A stretch of DNA of 51,705 nucleotides from Chitinivibrionales bacterium. GTDB lineage: Bacteria > Fibrobacterota > Chitinivibrionia > Chitinivibrionales > FEN-1185. The translations under genes were made by a program, and so were the position numbers. The stretch lies in contig DATJAL010000034.1 of NCBI GenBank assembly GCA_035516255.1, positions 1 through 51,705 of the forward strand, given 5' to 3'. This document shows positions 8,588-16,067 of this stretch, one piece after another (the first letter of the stretch is position 1; every line of letters starts with the position of its first letter). The notes beneath the pieces were generated by a model. The model saw only the letters and a program-made list of their open reading frames with translations, did not search any database and had not been told where the DNA came from.

Positions 8588-9301
8588 ATGGCCGTTTTAT
8601 ATGTTGTCTCCACCCCCATTGGGAATCTTGACGACATAAGCATTCGCGCGAAAAAAATATTGGGAACAGTGTCCATGGTACTCGCCGAGGACACACGCCA
8701 GTCGCGAATCTTGCTGAGCCATATCGGCGCATCCCCGAAGCTGGTCGCGTTCCACGATTTCAACAAAGAAAAAGCTGCGCCGGCAATCATCGCGGTGCTG
8801 AAGCAAGGCACCGACATGGCAATTATCTGCGACGCGGGAACGCCGGGCATTGCCGACGAGGCATTCTATCTCGTGCGCGAGGCGATCCGCAACGGCATAG
8901 CCGTTGTTCCGGTGCCGGGCGCAAGCGCTTTGCTCGCCGCGCTGGTCGGCAGCGGGCTCCCGACCGACAGGTTCGTGTTTGAAAATTTTCTTCCCGCAAA
9001 AAGCGGCCGAAGGCGTAAATTCCTCGAAGAACTTAAAAGCGAGCATCGTACTGTCGTATTTTATGAGTCGCCGTTCAGGATTGTCAAGATGCTCGGCGAG
9101 ATGAATGAAGTTCTCGGCGACGTTTCGGTGGCAATCGGACGGGAACTCACGAAGATCCACGAGGAGTTCCTGCGCGGTACGCCGAAATCCCTGCTCGAGC
9201 ATTTCTCCAAAAACAAGCCGCGCGGGGAAATGGTGGTGGTGGTGAATACAAGGGTGCCGGCAAATGAAACGAACAGGACGGCGCACGGCTCGACATCTTA
9301 G
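8588..9301 (+). CDS. rsmI: 16S rRNA (cytidine-1402-2'-O)-methyltransferase
   Basis: 237-residue SAM-dependent tetrapyrrole-methylase-fold enzyme that adds the 2'-O-methyl group at C1402 of 16S rRNA. Seen: VVSTPIGNLDDIS (6-18), LAEDTRQS (32-39), CDAGTPGIADE (81-91), PVPGASALLAAL and FYESPFRI, all family hallmarks. The ATG at 8588 is chosen because it begins immediately before the conserved first strand, with GGAAAAG just upstream; an earlier in-frame start at 8540 would add residues foreign to the family. The protein is somewhat shorter at the C-terminus than the E. coli enzyme (about 286 residues), missing the small C-terminal domain. Confidence 0.93.
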   Translation: MAVLYVVSTPIGNLDDISIRAKKILGTVSMVLAEDTRQSRILLSHIGASPKLVAFHDFNKEKAAPAIIAVLKQGTDMAIICDAGTPGIADEAFYLVREAIRNGIAVVPVPGASALLAALVGSGLPTDRFVFENFLPAKSGRRRKFLEELKSEHRTVVFYESPFRIVKMLGEMNEVLGDVSVAIGRELTKIHEEFLRGTPKSLLEHFSKNKPRGEMVVVVNTRVPANETNRTAHGSTS

Positions 9302-9516
9302 CCATGTGGCACATGTGAAACAATCCTATCCTTTATTACGCCTGGTATCTTTAAAATCATCATGGATATTTCCAGCGCTTCTCCCCTGCCTGGTTCTCTG
9401 CCACCGTAATAAAGCCATCTGTTGGTAATTCCTCTCAGTAAATTTAGAATGAAAGTTTCCGGTTCACGTGTCGTCGCTTTATTGCTATATTTTTTTTGCC
9501 AGGCCTCATCTATCAT
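9298..9516 (-). CDS. possible small hypothetical protein
   Basis: 72-codon frame with an ATG start 22 bases after the stop of the ABC1-kinase gene and on the same strand. The composition is protein-like (mixed charge, FILNLLRGI, LYYGG), but I recognise no family and the ribosome site is weak (CTGGTAA). It ends within the stop codon of rsmI on the opposite strand. It may be a real last gene of the pdxB-gnd operon or chance. Confidence 0.3.
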   Translation of the reverse strand: MIDEAWQKKYSNKATTREPETFILNLLRGITNRWLYYGGREPGRGEALEISMMILKIPGVIKDRIVSHVPHG

Positions 9517-9538
9517 TTACCAGATAATCACGAATACG

Positions 9539-11218
9539 TCATATTTTTTTGCGCCATAGGGCCGTAATGATAAGCCAGAAGGCGACAATACCGGCTGCAA
9601 TAAACCCGATAATGCCGAAAAGGGGGATTTCAAAAATCCTGGGGGGAATTCCGGAATGCACCACCAAGGCAGAGCCGACGATGAGCGCCGCAAGGACAAT
9701 GGAAAAAACAAGACGGTTGACAAGGACGGCAGCGGTACTCAACACCGGTTCAAGCCCGCGATGCTCAAATTCAACATGCATTTTTCCTGCCTTTATGAGA
9801 CTGATGATTTCCTTGACATCATAAGGCATGCCGCCAAGAATACGGCTTAACTCAGAGCTGGAAGAAAACATTTTATAAAGCCCGGAAAAGAAATTGACGC
9901 GTTGCGCCAGCATTTTTTTTGCAAACAGCTCAATGTGACTAATCAGCGTGAACTCAGGATCAAGGCTGTATCCCACCCCTTCGATTATGACAATGGCCTT
10001 TATCAACAGAAAAAAACCCGGAAGTACTTTTATGTGGTGGTTTACAATGAGCCTCATAAGCCGGGACAGCAACTCGCCCAAGTTTATATTGCGGAGTGAC
10101 ACAAGTCCGTAGTCCTCAAGTAACTCGGTGACCTCGTATTCCAGCCCCTGAGGATCAATAATGGAATGATGACTCTCCTCCGCGATGATGCGAACGATCC
10201 TGCGGGGGTCGTTATTCACCACGCCAAGAAGTATTGATACAATATATTCCTTAAGCGTCGGGGACAACAGTCCCATGATGCCGAAATCGAGAAAACATAC
10301 CACATTGCCGGGCAGAATCAGCAGATTTCCCGGATGAGGGTCGGCATGAAAGAAACCGTGCTCGAAAATTTGCCTAAGGACAAGGTTAGTTCCCCGTTCC
10401 GCTATCAGGTGCGGATCGAGGCCAGCCTCGCGAATCTTGCTTACGTCTGTCGCCTTGATGCCGTCAATGAACTCAGTGGTAATTACCCGCCGGGTTGTCA
10501 TGGGGCGGAAGACTCTTGGAACGCGAATCGTACTGTCACTTTTGAAATTTTCGGCGAACCTTTCCATGTGCAAGGCCTCGTTTCTGAAATCCAACTCTTT
10601 GCGGATGCTGTGGGCGAATTCGCCACAAATGCTCACAGGATCGAAATATCGCGCCTCCCCAACATGCCTTTCGATCGTCGAGGCCATAGCACATAAGATA
10701 TCGATGTCGGTCTCTATCATCTGTTCCAACATTGGCCGCTGAATCTTGACGGCGACCGGGGTTCCGTCACCGAGTTTAGCACGATGCACCTGTGCCATCG
10801 AGGCTGCGGCGACAGGAACCTCCGAAAATTCCGCAAAAAGTTCAACGACCGGTTTTTGCAGCTCTCGCTCGAGGACATGCACCGCTTCTTGCGGGTCAAA
10901 CGGCGTGACTGAGTCTTGCAGATCGCGGAGCGCAACAATGATCTCCGGTGGCAGTACGTCGGGACGGCTGCTCATGAACTGACCAAGCTTGATGAACGTA
11001 GGGCCCAACTCTGAAAATGCCATGCGGAGACGGTTACCGCGTGACAACTGCCTCACGCCAGGATCGGTTCCTTTTTGTCCCCGTAAATTCAATCGCCGGT
11101 CGAGCTGGAATGTTGCAAGCAGATCGTCGAATCCGTATTTCACCAATATCCCTATAATTTCGCCATACCTTGCGATATGCCGATAGGTGCGTCCAATGGT
11201 GGGAATTCTGCGGACCAT
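9539..11218 (-). CDS. ABC1/UbiB family atypical kinase
   Basis: 559 residues, normal for AarF/UbiB/ABC1 proteins, atypical membrane-anchored kinases/ATPases supporting isoprenoid quinone synthesis or lipid homeostasis. Seen: the KxGQ motif (KLGQ 77-80), the Ala-rich loop AAAS (137-140) replacing the usual Gly-rich loop, the ATP lysine K158 in VAVKIQRP, the catalytic HADPHPGN (291-298) and the metal-binding DFG (311-313). Two hydrophobic segments at about 505-525 and 535-555 form the C-terminal membrane anchor. It follows a phasin-like gene by 17 bases on the same strand. The window holds a UbiA-type prenyltransferase elsewhere but no other quinone gene, so the exact pathway cannot be fixed. 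Confidence 0.92.
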   Translation of the reverse strand: MVRRIPTIGRTYRHIARYGEIIGILVKYGFDDLLATFQLDRRLNLRGQKGTDPGVRQLSRGNRLRMAFSELGPTFIKLGQFMSSRPDVLPPEIIVALRDLQDSVTPFDPQEAVHVLERELQKPVVELFAEFSEVPVAAASMAQVHRAKLGDGTPVAVKIQRPMLEQMIETDIDILCAMASTIERHVGEARYFDPVSICGEFAHSIRKELDFRNEALHMERFAENFKSDSTIRVPRVFRPMTTRRVITTEFIDGIKATDVSKIREAGLDPHLIAERGTNLVLRQIFEHGFFHADPHPGNLLILPGNVVCFLDFGIMGLLSPTLKEYIVSILLGVVNNDPRRIVRIIAEESHHSIIDPQGLEYEVTELLEDYGLVSLRNINLGELLSRLMRLIVNHHIKVLPGFFLLIKAIVIIEGVGYSLDPEFTLISHIELFAKKMLAQRVNFFSGLYKMFSSSSELSRILGGMPYDVKEIISLIKAGKMHVEFEHRGLEPVLSTAAVLVNRLVFSIVLAALIVGSALVVHSGIPPRIFEIPLFGIIGFIAAGIVAFWLIITALWRKKI

Positions 11219-11235
11219 GAAAATCTATTTATGAT

Positions 11236-11526
11236 TTACTTCTTCCCCTCAAGCTCCCTGATCCTGTCCTCAAGCTTCTTCATCTCCGCACGAGTAGGAA
11301 TGTCGAGTTTTGTCACCGCCGTATGCACGGCGTTGTCAACCAGCTTCTCGACGCTTTTTCTGGCCTCTTCCGACTTCTTGAGAAGCTCCTCGACGAATTT
11401 CTTTCCTTCGCCCTCCTTGATCTTGGCCTCCTCAACGATTTTCTTCGCCGCCTCCTCGGCCTTCTCCTTTGTCATGAACGCGAGCCCGACGCCTGCAAGA
11501 ACCGTCTTTTTGATGAGTTCAACCAT
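11236..11526 (-). CDS. phasin-like / PhaF-type coiled-coil protein
   Basis: 96 residues, highly charged and helical. Seen: an N-terminal hydrophobic patch KKTVLAGVGLAFMTKEKAEE, then repeated Lys/Glu helical stretches, and a C-terminal coil RAEMKKLEDRIRELEGKK. This is the pattern of the short phasin-family proteins (polyhydroxyalkanoate granule or membrane associated) often found next to ABC1 kinases. A strong AGGAGG ribosome site precedes the ATG. It lies between gnd and the ABC1 kinase in one operon. No PHA synthase is in the window, so a role in PHA metabolism is not shown; a structural partner of the kinase is equally possible. Confidence 0.75.
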   Translation of the reverse strand: MVELIKKTVLAGVGLAFMTKEKAEEAAKKIVEEAKIKEGEGKKFVEELLKKSEEARKSVEKLVDNAVHTAVTKLDIPTRAEMKKLEDRIRELEGKK

Positions 11527-11584
11527 ACAAGTCCTCCTGTTAAGGTGTGTTTCCTATTTTTATTTCGTTCGTTGCGCTGAAAAA

Positions 11585-13042
11585 TTACGCGTTATACCTT
11601 CCCGCGGTTGTTTCTCCCCCATTGCCGGTCCAATCGAAATGGAAAAACACGCCACGGGGCCGGTCGTTCCGTTCATAAGCATGTGCTCCAAAATAATCAC
11701 GCTGAGCCTGGATCAAATTCGCCGGCAGGTTATTGCATCGGTATCCGTCATAAAACGACAAGGCGCTGGACATTGCCGGCACCGGGATGCCTGCTTCGAC
11801 GGCGGCGGCAACGGTTTCTCTCCAGCCACCCTGACATTTTTCCAGCGATGTATTGAAATAATCATCGAGAAAAAGTGATGGCAGGCTTGGGTTCTTCTCA
11901 AAGGCCGCTTTGATCCTGTCCAGAAATACGCTTCTGATGATGCACCCCCCGCGCCATACCGAGGCTATTGTTCCCGGATCAAGGTTCCACCGGTATTCTT
12001 TTGAAGCTTTGTCAAGAAGCATGAATCCTTGGCAATAAGACACCATTTTGGATGCGAAAAGGGCCTGTTGAAGATTGTTAAGCCAATTTTTTGTATCGGA
12101 TAAATTTTTCAGTTTTGGTCCCTTCAGCAATTTGGATCCTACCGAGCGATCATCCTTAAGGGCAGAAAGATCCCTGCTTAAAACCGCCTCGGTGATAAGG
12201 GCGAGCGGAACGCCAAGGTCAAGTGCGCTTGCCGATACCCATTTTCCTGTCCCCTTCTGGCCGGTTACATCAAGGATTTTGTCGATGAGAAATTTACCGT
12301 CCGCATCTTTGATAGTGAGTAATTTCCCCGTAATTTGGATAAGATAACTGTTCAGTTCGCCGTTGTTCCATTCCGTAAATGCAGATGCTATTTCTGGCAC
12401 TTTCATGCCGAGGCCATCCCGCATGATTTGATACGCTTCCGCGATGCACTGTAGATCGCCGTATTCAATACCATTGTGCGCCATTTTTACAAAATGACCT
12501 GCGCCGTTTTCCCCCATCCATTCGCAACACGGCATGCCATCGGCTGCTTTTGCGCAAATGGCGGTAAATATACCTTTGACAAGCGGCCACGCGGCTTTGC
12601 TTCCGCCGGGCATTAAAGAAGGCCCATTTCGCGCACCTTGTTCGCCTCCTGAAACACCGCACCCGATGTATAAAAGGCCTTTGCTTTCAAGGTACTTGGC
12701 GCGACGCATGGAATCGCTGAAATGCGAGTTGCCTCCGTCAACGATACAGTCGCCGGTATCAAGGCATGGAAGCAAAAGCTCAATGAATTCATCTACTGCC
12801 CTGCCTGCTTTGATCATAAGCATTACTTTTCGCGGCTTTGCGAGAAGTTCGGCCATTTCCCGGAGGTCATGCGCGGCAACGATGTTTCTTCCTCTTGCCG
12901 GTCCATCAAAGAATTTGTTCAGCTTTGAGGCGGTCCTGTTGAATGCGACAACGGTAAAACCCCGCTCCGCCAAATTAAGAATCAAATTCTGACCCATCAC
13001 CGCCAACCCGACAACTGCAATGTCACCTTTAGCATTTGTCAC
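11585..13042 (-). CDS. gnd: 6-phosphogluconate dehydrogenase, decarboxylating
   Basis: 485-residue enzyme of the oxidative pentose phosphate pathway: 6-phosphogluconate to ribulose 5-phosphate, CO2 and NADPH. Seen: N-terminal dinucleotide motif GLAVMGQN (12-19), the substrate motifs DGGNSHFSDS and CGVSGGEQGARNGPSLMPGG, and the catalytic HNGIEYGDLQ. The GTG at 13042 is chosen: GAGG lies 5 bases before it and this start leaves 19 bases after the pdxB stop, whereas the upstream ATG at 13087 would overlap pdxB and add residues absent in the family. No glucose-6-phosphate dehydrogenase is in the window. Transketolase of the same pathway lies 18 kb away. Confidence 0.96.
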   Translation of the reverse strand: MTNAKGDIAVVGLAVMGQNLILNLAERGFTVVAFNRTASKLNKFFDGPARGRNIVAAHDLREMAELLAKPRKVMLMIKAGRAVDEFIELLLPCLDTGDCIVDGGNSHFSDSMRRAKYLESKGLLYIGCGVSGGEQGARNGPSLMPGGSKAAWPLVKGIFTAICAKAADGMPCCEWMGENGAGHFVKMAHNGIEYGDLQCIAEAYQIMRDGLGMKVPEIASAFTEWNNGELNSYLIQITGKLLTIKDADGKFLIDKILDVTGQKGTGKWVSASALDLGVPLALITEAVLSRDLSALKDDRSVGSKLLKGPKLKNLSDTKNWLNNLQQALFASKMVSYCQGFMLLDKASKEYRWNLDPGTIASVWRGGCIIRSVFLDRIKAAFEKNPSLPSLFLDDYFNTSLEKCQGGWRETVAAAVEAGIPVPAMSSALSFYDGYRCNNLPANLIQAQRDYFGAHAYERNDRPRGVFFHFDWTGNGGETTAGRYNA

Positions 13043-13061
13043 AAAAGCCTCATTGATGAGA

Positions 13062-14201
13062 TTATTTAATTTCCATTTTGAATCCAAGCTTTTTCAACAC
13101 CGACGCATCGTTTTCAGCATTGTCATCACGTACCACAAAAGTATGGTTGCAAAATTCAAGCCGTTTGTAATAATTATTCCTCAGCCCGCTGAAAAAATCC
13201 GCTCGTTTGGGGATATCCAACCGAATGATTTTTCTGAAATTACGGTCATCTTCCATAATCGGATATGCGCGGTTGATAACTTCGCGAATCACATTGTCGC
13301 TTTTTGAAACAAGTATGGGAACTGGTTTTTCGTTGTCACGCATGTCATGGCCGTGCCATTTTACTTCCTGTTTAAAATAATCGCACGCGGCTTCATAGAT
13401 CATTTTTGTTCCCAGCAATTTTCCGTCGAAGGAATGGCCTGCGATATGCGGCGTTGCGATGTCGCATATGGCAATGGTGGCGGCGCTGGGCTCCGGCTCA
13501 TTGCTCCAGACGTCGAGGACAACGCAACCGAGTCTTTCCCTCCTTTTTTTTAGCGCTGACTCATCAACCACGTCCCCCCGGCTCGTGTTTATAAACAGGG
13601 CACCTTTTTTCATTGATGAAATAAATTCCTCGTTCACCATGCGAAATGTGGCATCGCGGCCTTCAAACGACAAGGGGACATGAAGGGAGATTATATCGGA
13701 TTCATCGAGTAGTTTTGACAGGGGCAGATAATCTTTACCGCCGGTACGCCTTTGTATCGGCGGATCGTTGAGGAGACAGCGAATTCCAAGTGCCTGGCAA
13801 AGGTGAATTACGCGTCGTCCCACTTTCCCCACGCCAATGACGCCGAGCGTCATCCCGTTCAGCTTTATGTTCATTTCATGCGCGCAATGCACAAGGGCGG
13901 ACACGACGTATTCCGCAACTGATTCGGCGTTTGAACCGGGCGCGTGCGAAAAGCCTATGTTTCGGCCGCGCAAATACGAAACATCAATATGATCGATACC
14001 GGAGGTTGCGGTTGCCACGTATTTCACCGCAGTATCCTCAAGAAGCTCCCGGTTTATGAGAATGACCGAACGCGCGAGCAGAACGTCGATATTGCGGAGT
14101 TTCTCCCTGGTTATGCTGCGTCCCTCAATGGTCACCACATCGCCAAACTGCGCAAATGCCTCTGCGGCAAAGGGAATATTTGAATCAGCCAGAATTTTCA
14201 T
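13062..14201 (-). CDS. pdxB: erythronate-4-phosphate dehydrogenase
   Basis: 379 residues, as in known PdxB proteins. Oxidises 4-phosphoerythronate in the DXP-dependent branch of pyridoxal phosphate synthesis. Seen: the family's opening MKILADSNIPFAAEAF, the ATATSGIDHID and HAPGSNAESVAEYVVSAL stretches, the NAD motif GVIGVGKVGRRV, TSRGDVVDESAL and the catalytic His in TPHIAGHSFDGK; the C-terminal dimerisation extension specific to PdxB is also present, which separates it from other D-2-hydroxyacid dehydrogenases. First gene of a minus-strand operon with gnd, the phasin and the ABC1 kinase. Linking it to gnd may be functional since both handle sugar phosphate acids, but this is inference. Confidence 0.93.
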   Translation of the reverse strand: MKILADSNIPFAAEAFAQFGDVVTIEGRSITREKLRNIDVLLARSVILINRELLEDTAVKYVATATSGIDHIDVSYLRGRNIGFSHAPGSNAESVAEYVVSALVHCAHEMNIKLNGMTLGVIGVGKVGRRVIHLCQALGIRCLLNDPPIQRRTGGKDYLPLSKLLDESDIISLHVPLSFEGRDATFRMVNEEFISSMKKGALFINTSRGDVVDESALKKRRERLGCVVLDVWSNEPEPSAATIAICDIATPHIAGHSFDGKLLGTKMIYEAACDYFKQEVKWHGHDMRDNEKPVPILVSKSDNVIREVINRAYPIMEDDRNFRKIIRLDIPKRADFFSGLRNNYYKRLEFCNHTFVVRDDNAENDASVLKKLGFKMEIK

Positions 14202-14338
14202 GGTTGTGATAGGAAAAATAACATTCCGACTTCAACAGCCCAAAATAAAATCCATGCCCCTCAGATTGCGCAAATTAATTTTGAAACGAACCAGAATCAC
14301 TATCGCCAGGTCACTCTCTTCAGAACGACCGTCTTCCA

Positions 14339-16060
14339 ATGTATAATCAAAACGACCCCGCTTCCCTTGAAAAATATTCATCGGCAATAACGCTGTCCGA
14401 CATGGAAGTGTTTATCTTCCCCGAGCTGCTTTTTTCGCTTGTTCTTGCGAATGCCATGTCGCCTGCGTTGTGGAAATGGCGCAATGCCCCTTGGTTTTCA
14501 GGCATGGATACGCTGACCCCTTACCGCAGGCTTCTACGCACAAAACAGTACATCATTGACAATTTCATCTTCAACCTCGACCTCGACACCTGGGGATTGA
14601 CCACCAAGGAAAAAGAGCTCGCGCGGTTTTCCTCGTTCATCAGCAAGGAGGCGCTCGCACAAAGCAATGCGCTGTTCGGCTACGAAGGCGACAAATATTA
14701 TTTCGACATCGACATTCGGCGGCATTTCGGGCTCGACAAATATTCCACCAACGTGATCCCGTATTGGAAAACCGAAACCCTTGAGGCCATGGAGGCATTC
14801 CGCCATAAACCCGGATACAATACCGGCGCAGGCGAGTGCGTGTCGCTTTCGACCCTCTATGCGGCTGCGATGTTCGTGGTGGCCCGCCTTCCGCTCGAAA
14901 ACATTTTTCTCATGGCAACGCCGCTTCATTCGCAGAATTTCGTGGACATCAACGGCGGCGTCATCACCAACAACAGGCGCATCGTGACCAAAAACATGTG
15001 GTTCAACGGCTCTGAACTGAGCGAAAAGGCGCGGCGTGCGCTTACGCACGAGCGTATCACGGTTGTGGCGCACCATACGGGATACATTCATACGTTCTAT
15101 GATGCCGCGACGATCTCAAGGACGGATTACGAACGGTTCTCCCGGCATCTTTCCGAGTACCTCTCCACGGACATCAGCTTCGAAATCCTGGCCAATTTTC
15201 TCAGGCAAAACAGCAAATTGCAGAAATGCTTCCAGATCATGCATGACTGCGGCGGCAAACCCCGGTACATCGAGGCGGAAAAGGTCTATTCATACGAGCA
15301 CAACAGCAAATTCAAGGTGAGCGACGACACGCGCGACCACCTCCTTCACGAAATTGACGAAGACGAATTCTATCCCGAGCCGCTCCCCAACCGTCTCATG
15401 CTGCGCGAGGTGGAGGAATTTTTTAAATCGAACCGGATTTCGCTCGACCATGTCGCATCGATCGATGATTTGAAAAAACAACTACGCCATTCCTGCTTCA
15501 ATTCCGAAGAAGTCATGAAGGACCTTGTCAAGTTCTGCCGCATCACGCCGCTGCTGCCTTCAACCGAGAAAAAATGGATGCCGCCGCAGCCTATTGCCAT
15601 CAGCAATTCAATGCCGCGCGAGCAGATCGTGGACTATCTCGAATCCATTCGCGGAGAAAACCCTGTGGCCGACCTTGCCTTTACCGCGTTCCGGGATCTG
15701 AGGCGCAGCCCCTGGAAGCCGTTCCTGAAGGCCGCGCTTGAAAGAAACCCCGTTTCCATTGCAGGCTGCGCGAAGCTTGACATACCGGATGCGGCCCGCA
15801 AACTCTCGGAACTCCCGAACGAATCCATTTACGACGCCTCACGATTGGCCCAGCCCGACGAAGTGTGGAATTACGGACAAGGAGACGGGCTTGAGAAGGC
15901 ACTATGCCTGTTCAACGTTCTCCGCGACAGGCTTCCGGAAGAAAAGGCGGGATTAAAAGGGGACGGAAAAAAAGTCATCGTGTTCGGCGGAAACCGCGAA
16001 TATGAATTTGAAAGTAAGAAAGACCTGTCCCTGCCACGCGAAAGTGATTTCGTATTTTAG
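14339..16060 (+). CDS. hypothetical protein with transglutaminase-like Cys-His-Asp region
   Basis: 573 residues, cytoplasmic by appearance (no clear signal peptide or membrane segment). I do not recognise the whole protein. Residues 160-210 show a pattern of the transglutaminase/papain-like fold: GECVSLSTLYAAAMF, with C167 as possible nucleophile in a helix, then ATPLHSQNFVDINGG with H197 and D203, spaced as a strand-strand pair. The parts before (helical, DLDTWGLTTKEKE) and after (210-573, mostly helical, rich in charged residues) match nothing I know. Start: ATG 14339 without a good ribosome site; a later in-frame ATG at 14402 is an alternative. It is divergent from pdxB and convergent with the next gene, so it stands alone. 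Confidence 0.7.
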   Translation: MYNQNDPASLEKYSSAITLSDMEVFIFPELLFSLVLANAMSPALWKWRNAPWFSGMDTLTPYRRLLRTKQYIIDNFIFNLDLDTWGLTTKEKELARFSSFISKEALAQSNALFGYEGDKYYFDIDIRRHFGLDKYSTNVIPYWKTETLEAMEAFRHKPGYNTGAGECVSLSTLYAAAMFVVARLPLENIFLMATPLHSQNFVDINGGVITNNRRIVTKNMWFNGSELSEKARRALTHERITVVAHHTGYIHTFYDAATISRTDYERFSRHLSEYLSTDISFEILANFLRQNSKLQKCFQIMHDCGGKPRYIEAEKVYSYEHNSKFKVSDDTRDHLLHEIDEDEFYPEPLPNRLMLREVEEFFKSNRISLDHVASIDDLKKQLRHSCFNSEEVMKDLVKFCRITPLLPSTEKKWMPPQPIAISNSMPREQIVDYLESIRGENPVADLAFTAFRDLRRSPWKPFLKAALERNPVSIAGCAKLDIPDAARKLSELPNESIYDASRLAQPDEVWNYGQGDGLEKALCLFNVLRDRLPEEKAGLKGDGKKVIVFGGNREYEFESKKDLSLPRESDFVF

Positions 16061-16067
16061 GGAAGAA

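Noticed and set aside
9303-9320. short palindrome CATGTGGCACATG after rsmI
   Set aside because: Almost no loop and no U-tract, so not a convincing terminator; no known operator match.
14202-14338. divergent pdxB / 14339 intergenic region considered as a riboswitch or operator site
   Set aside because: No clear hairpin or repeated box; only 137 bases of ordinary sequence.
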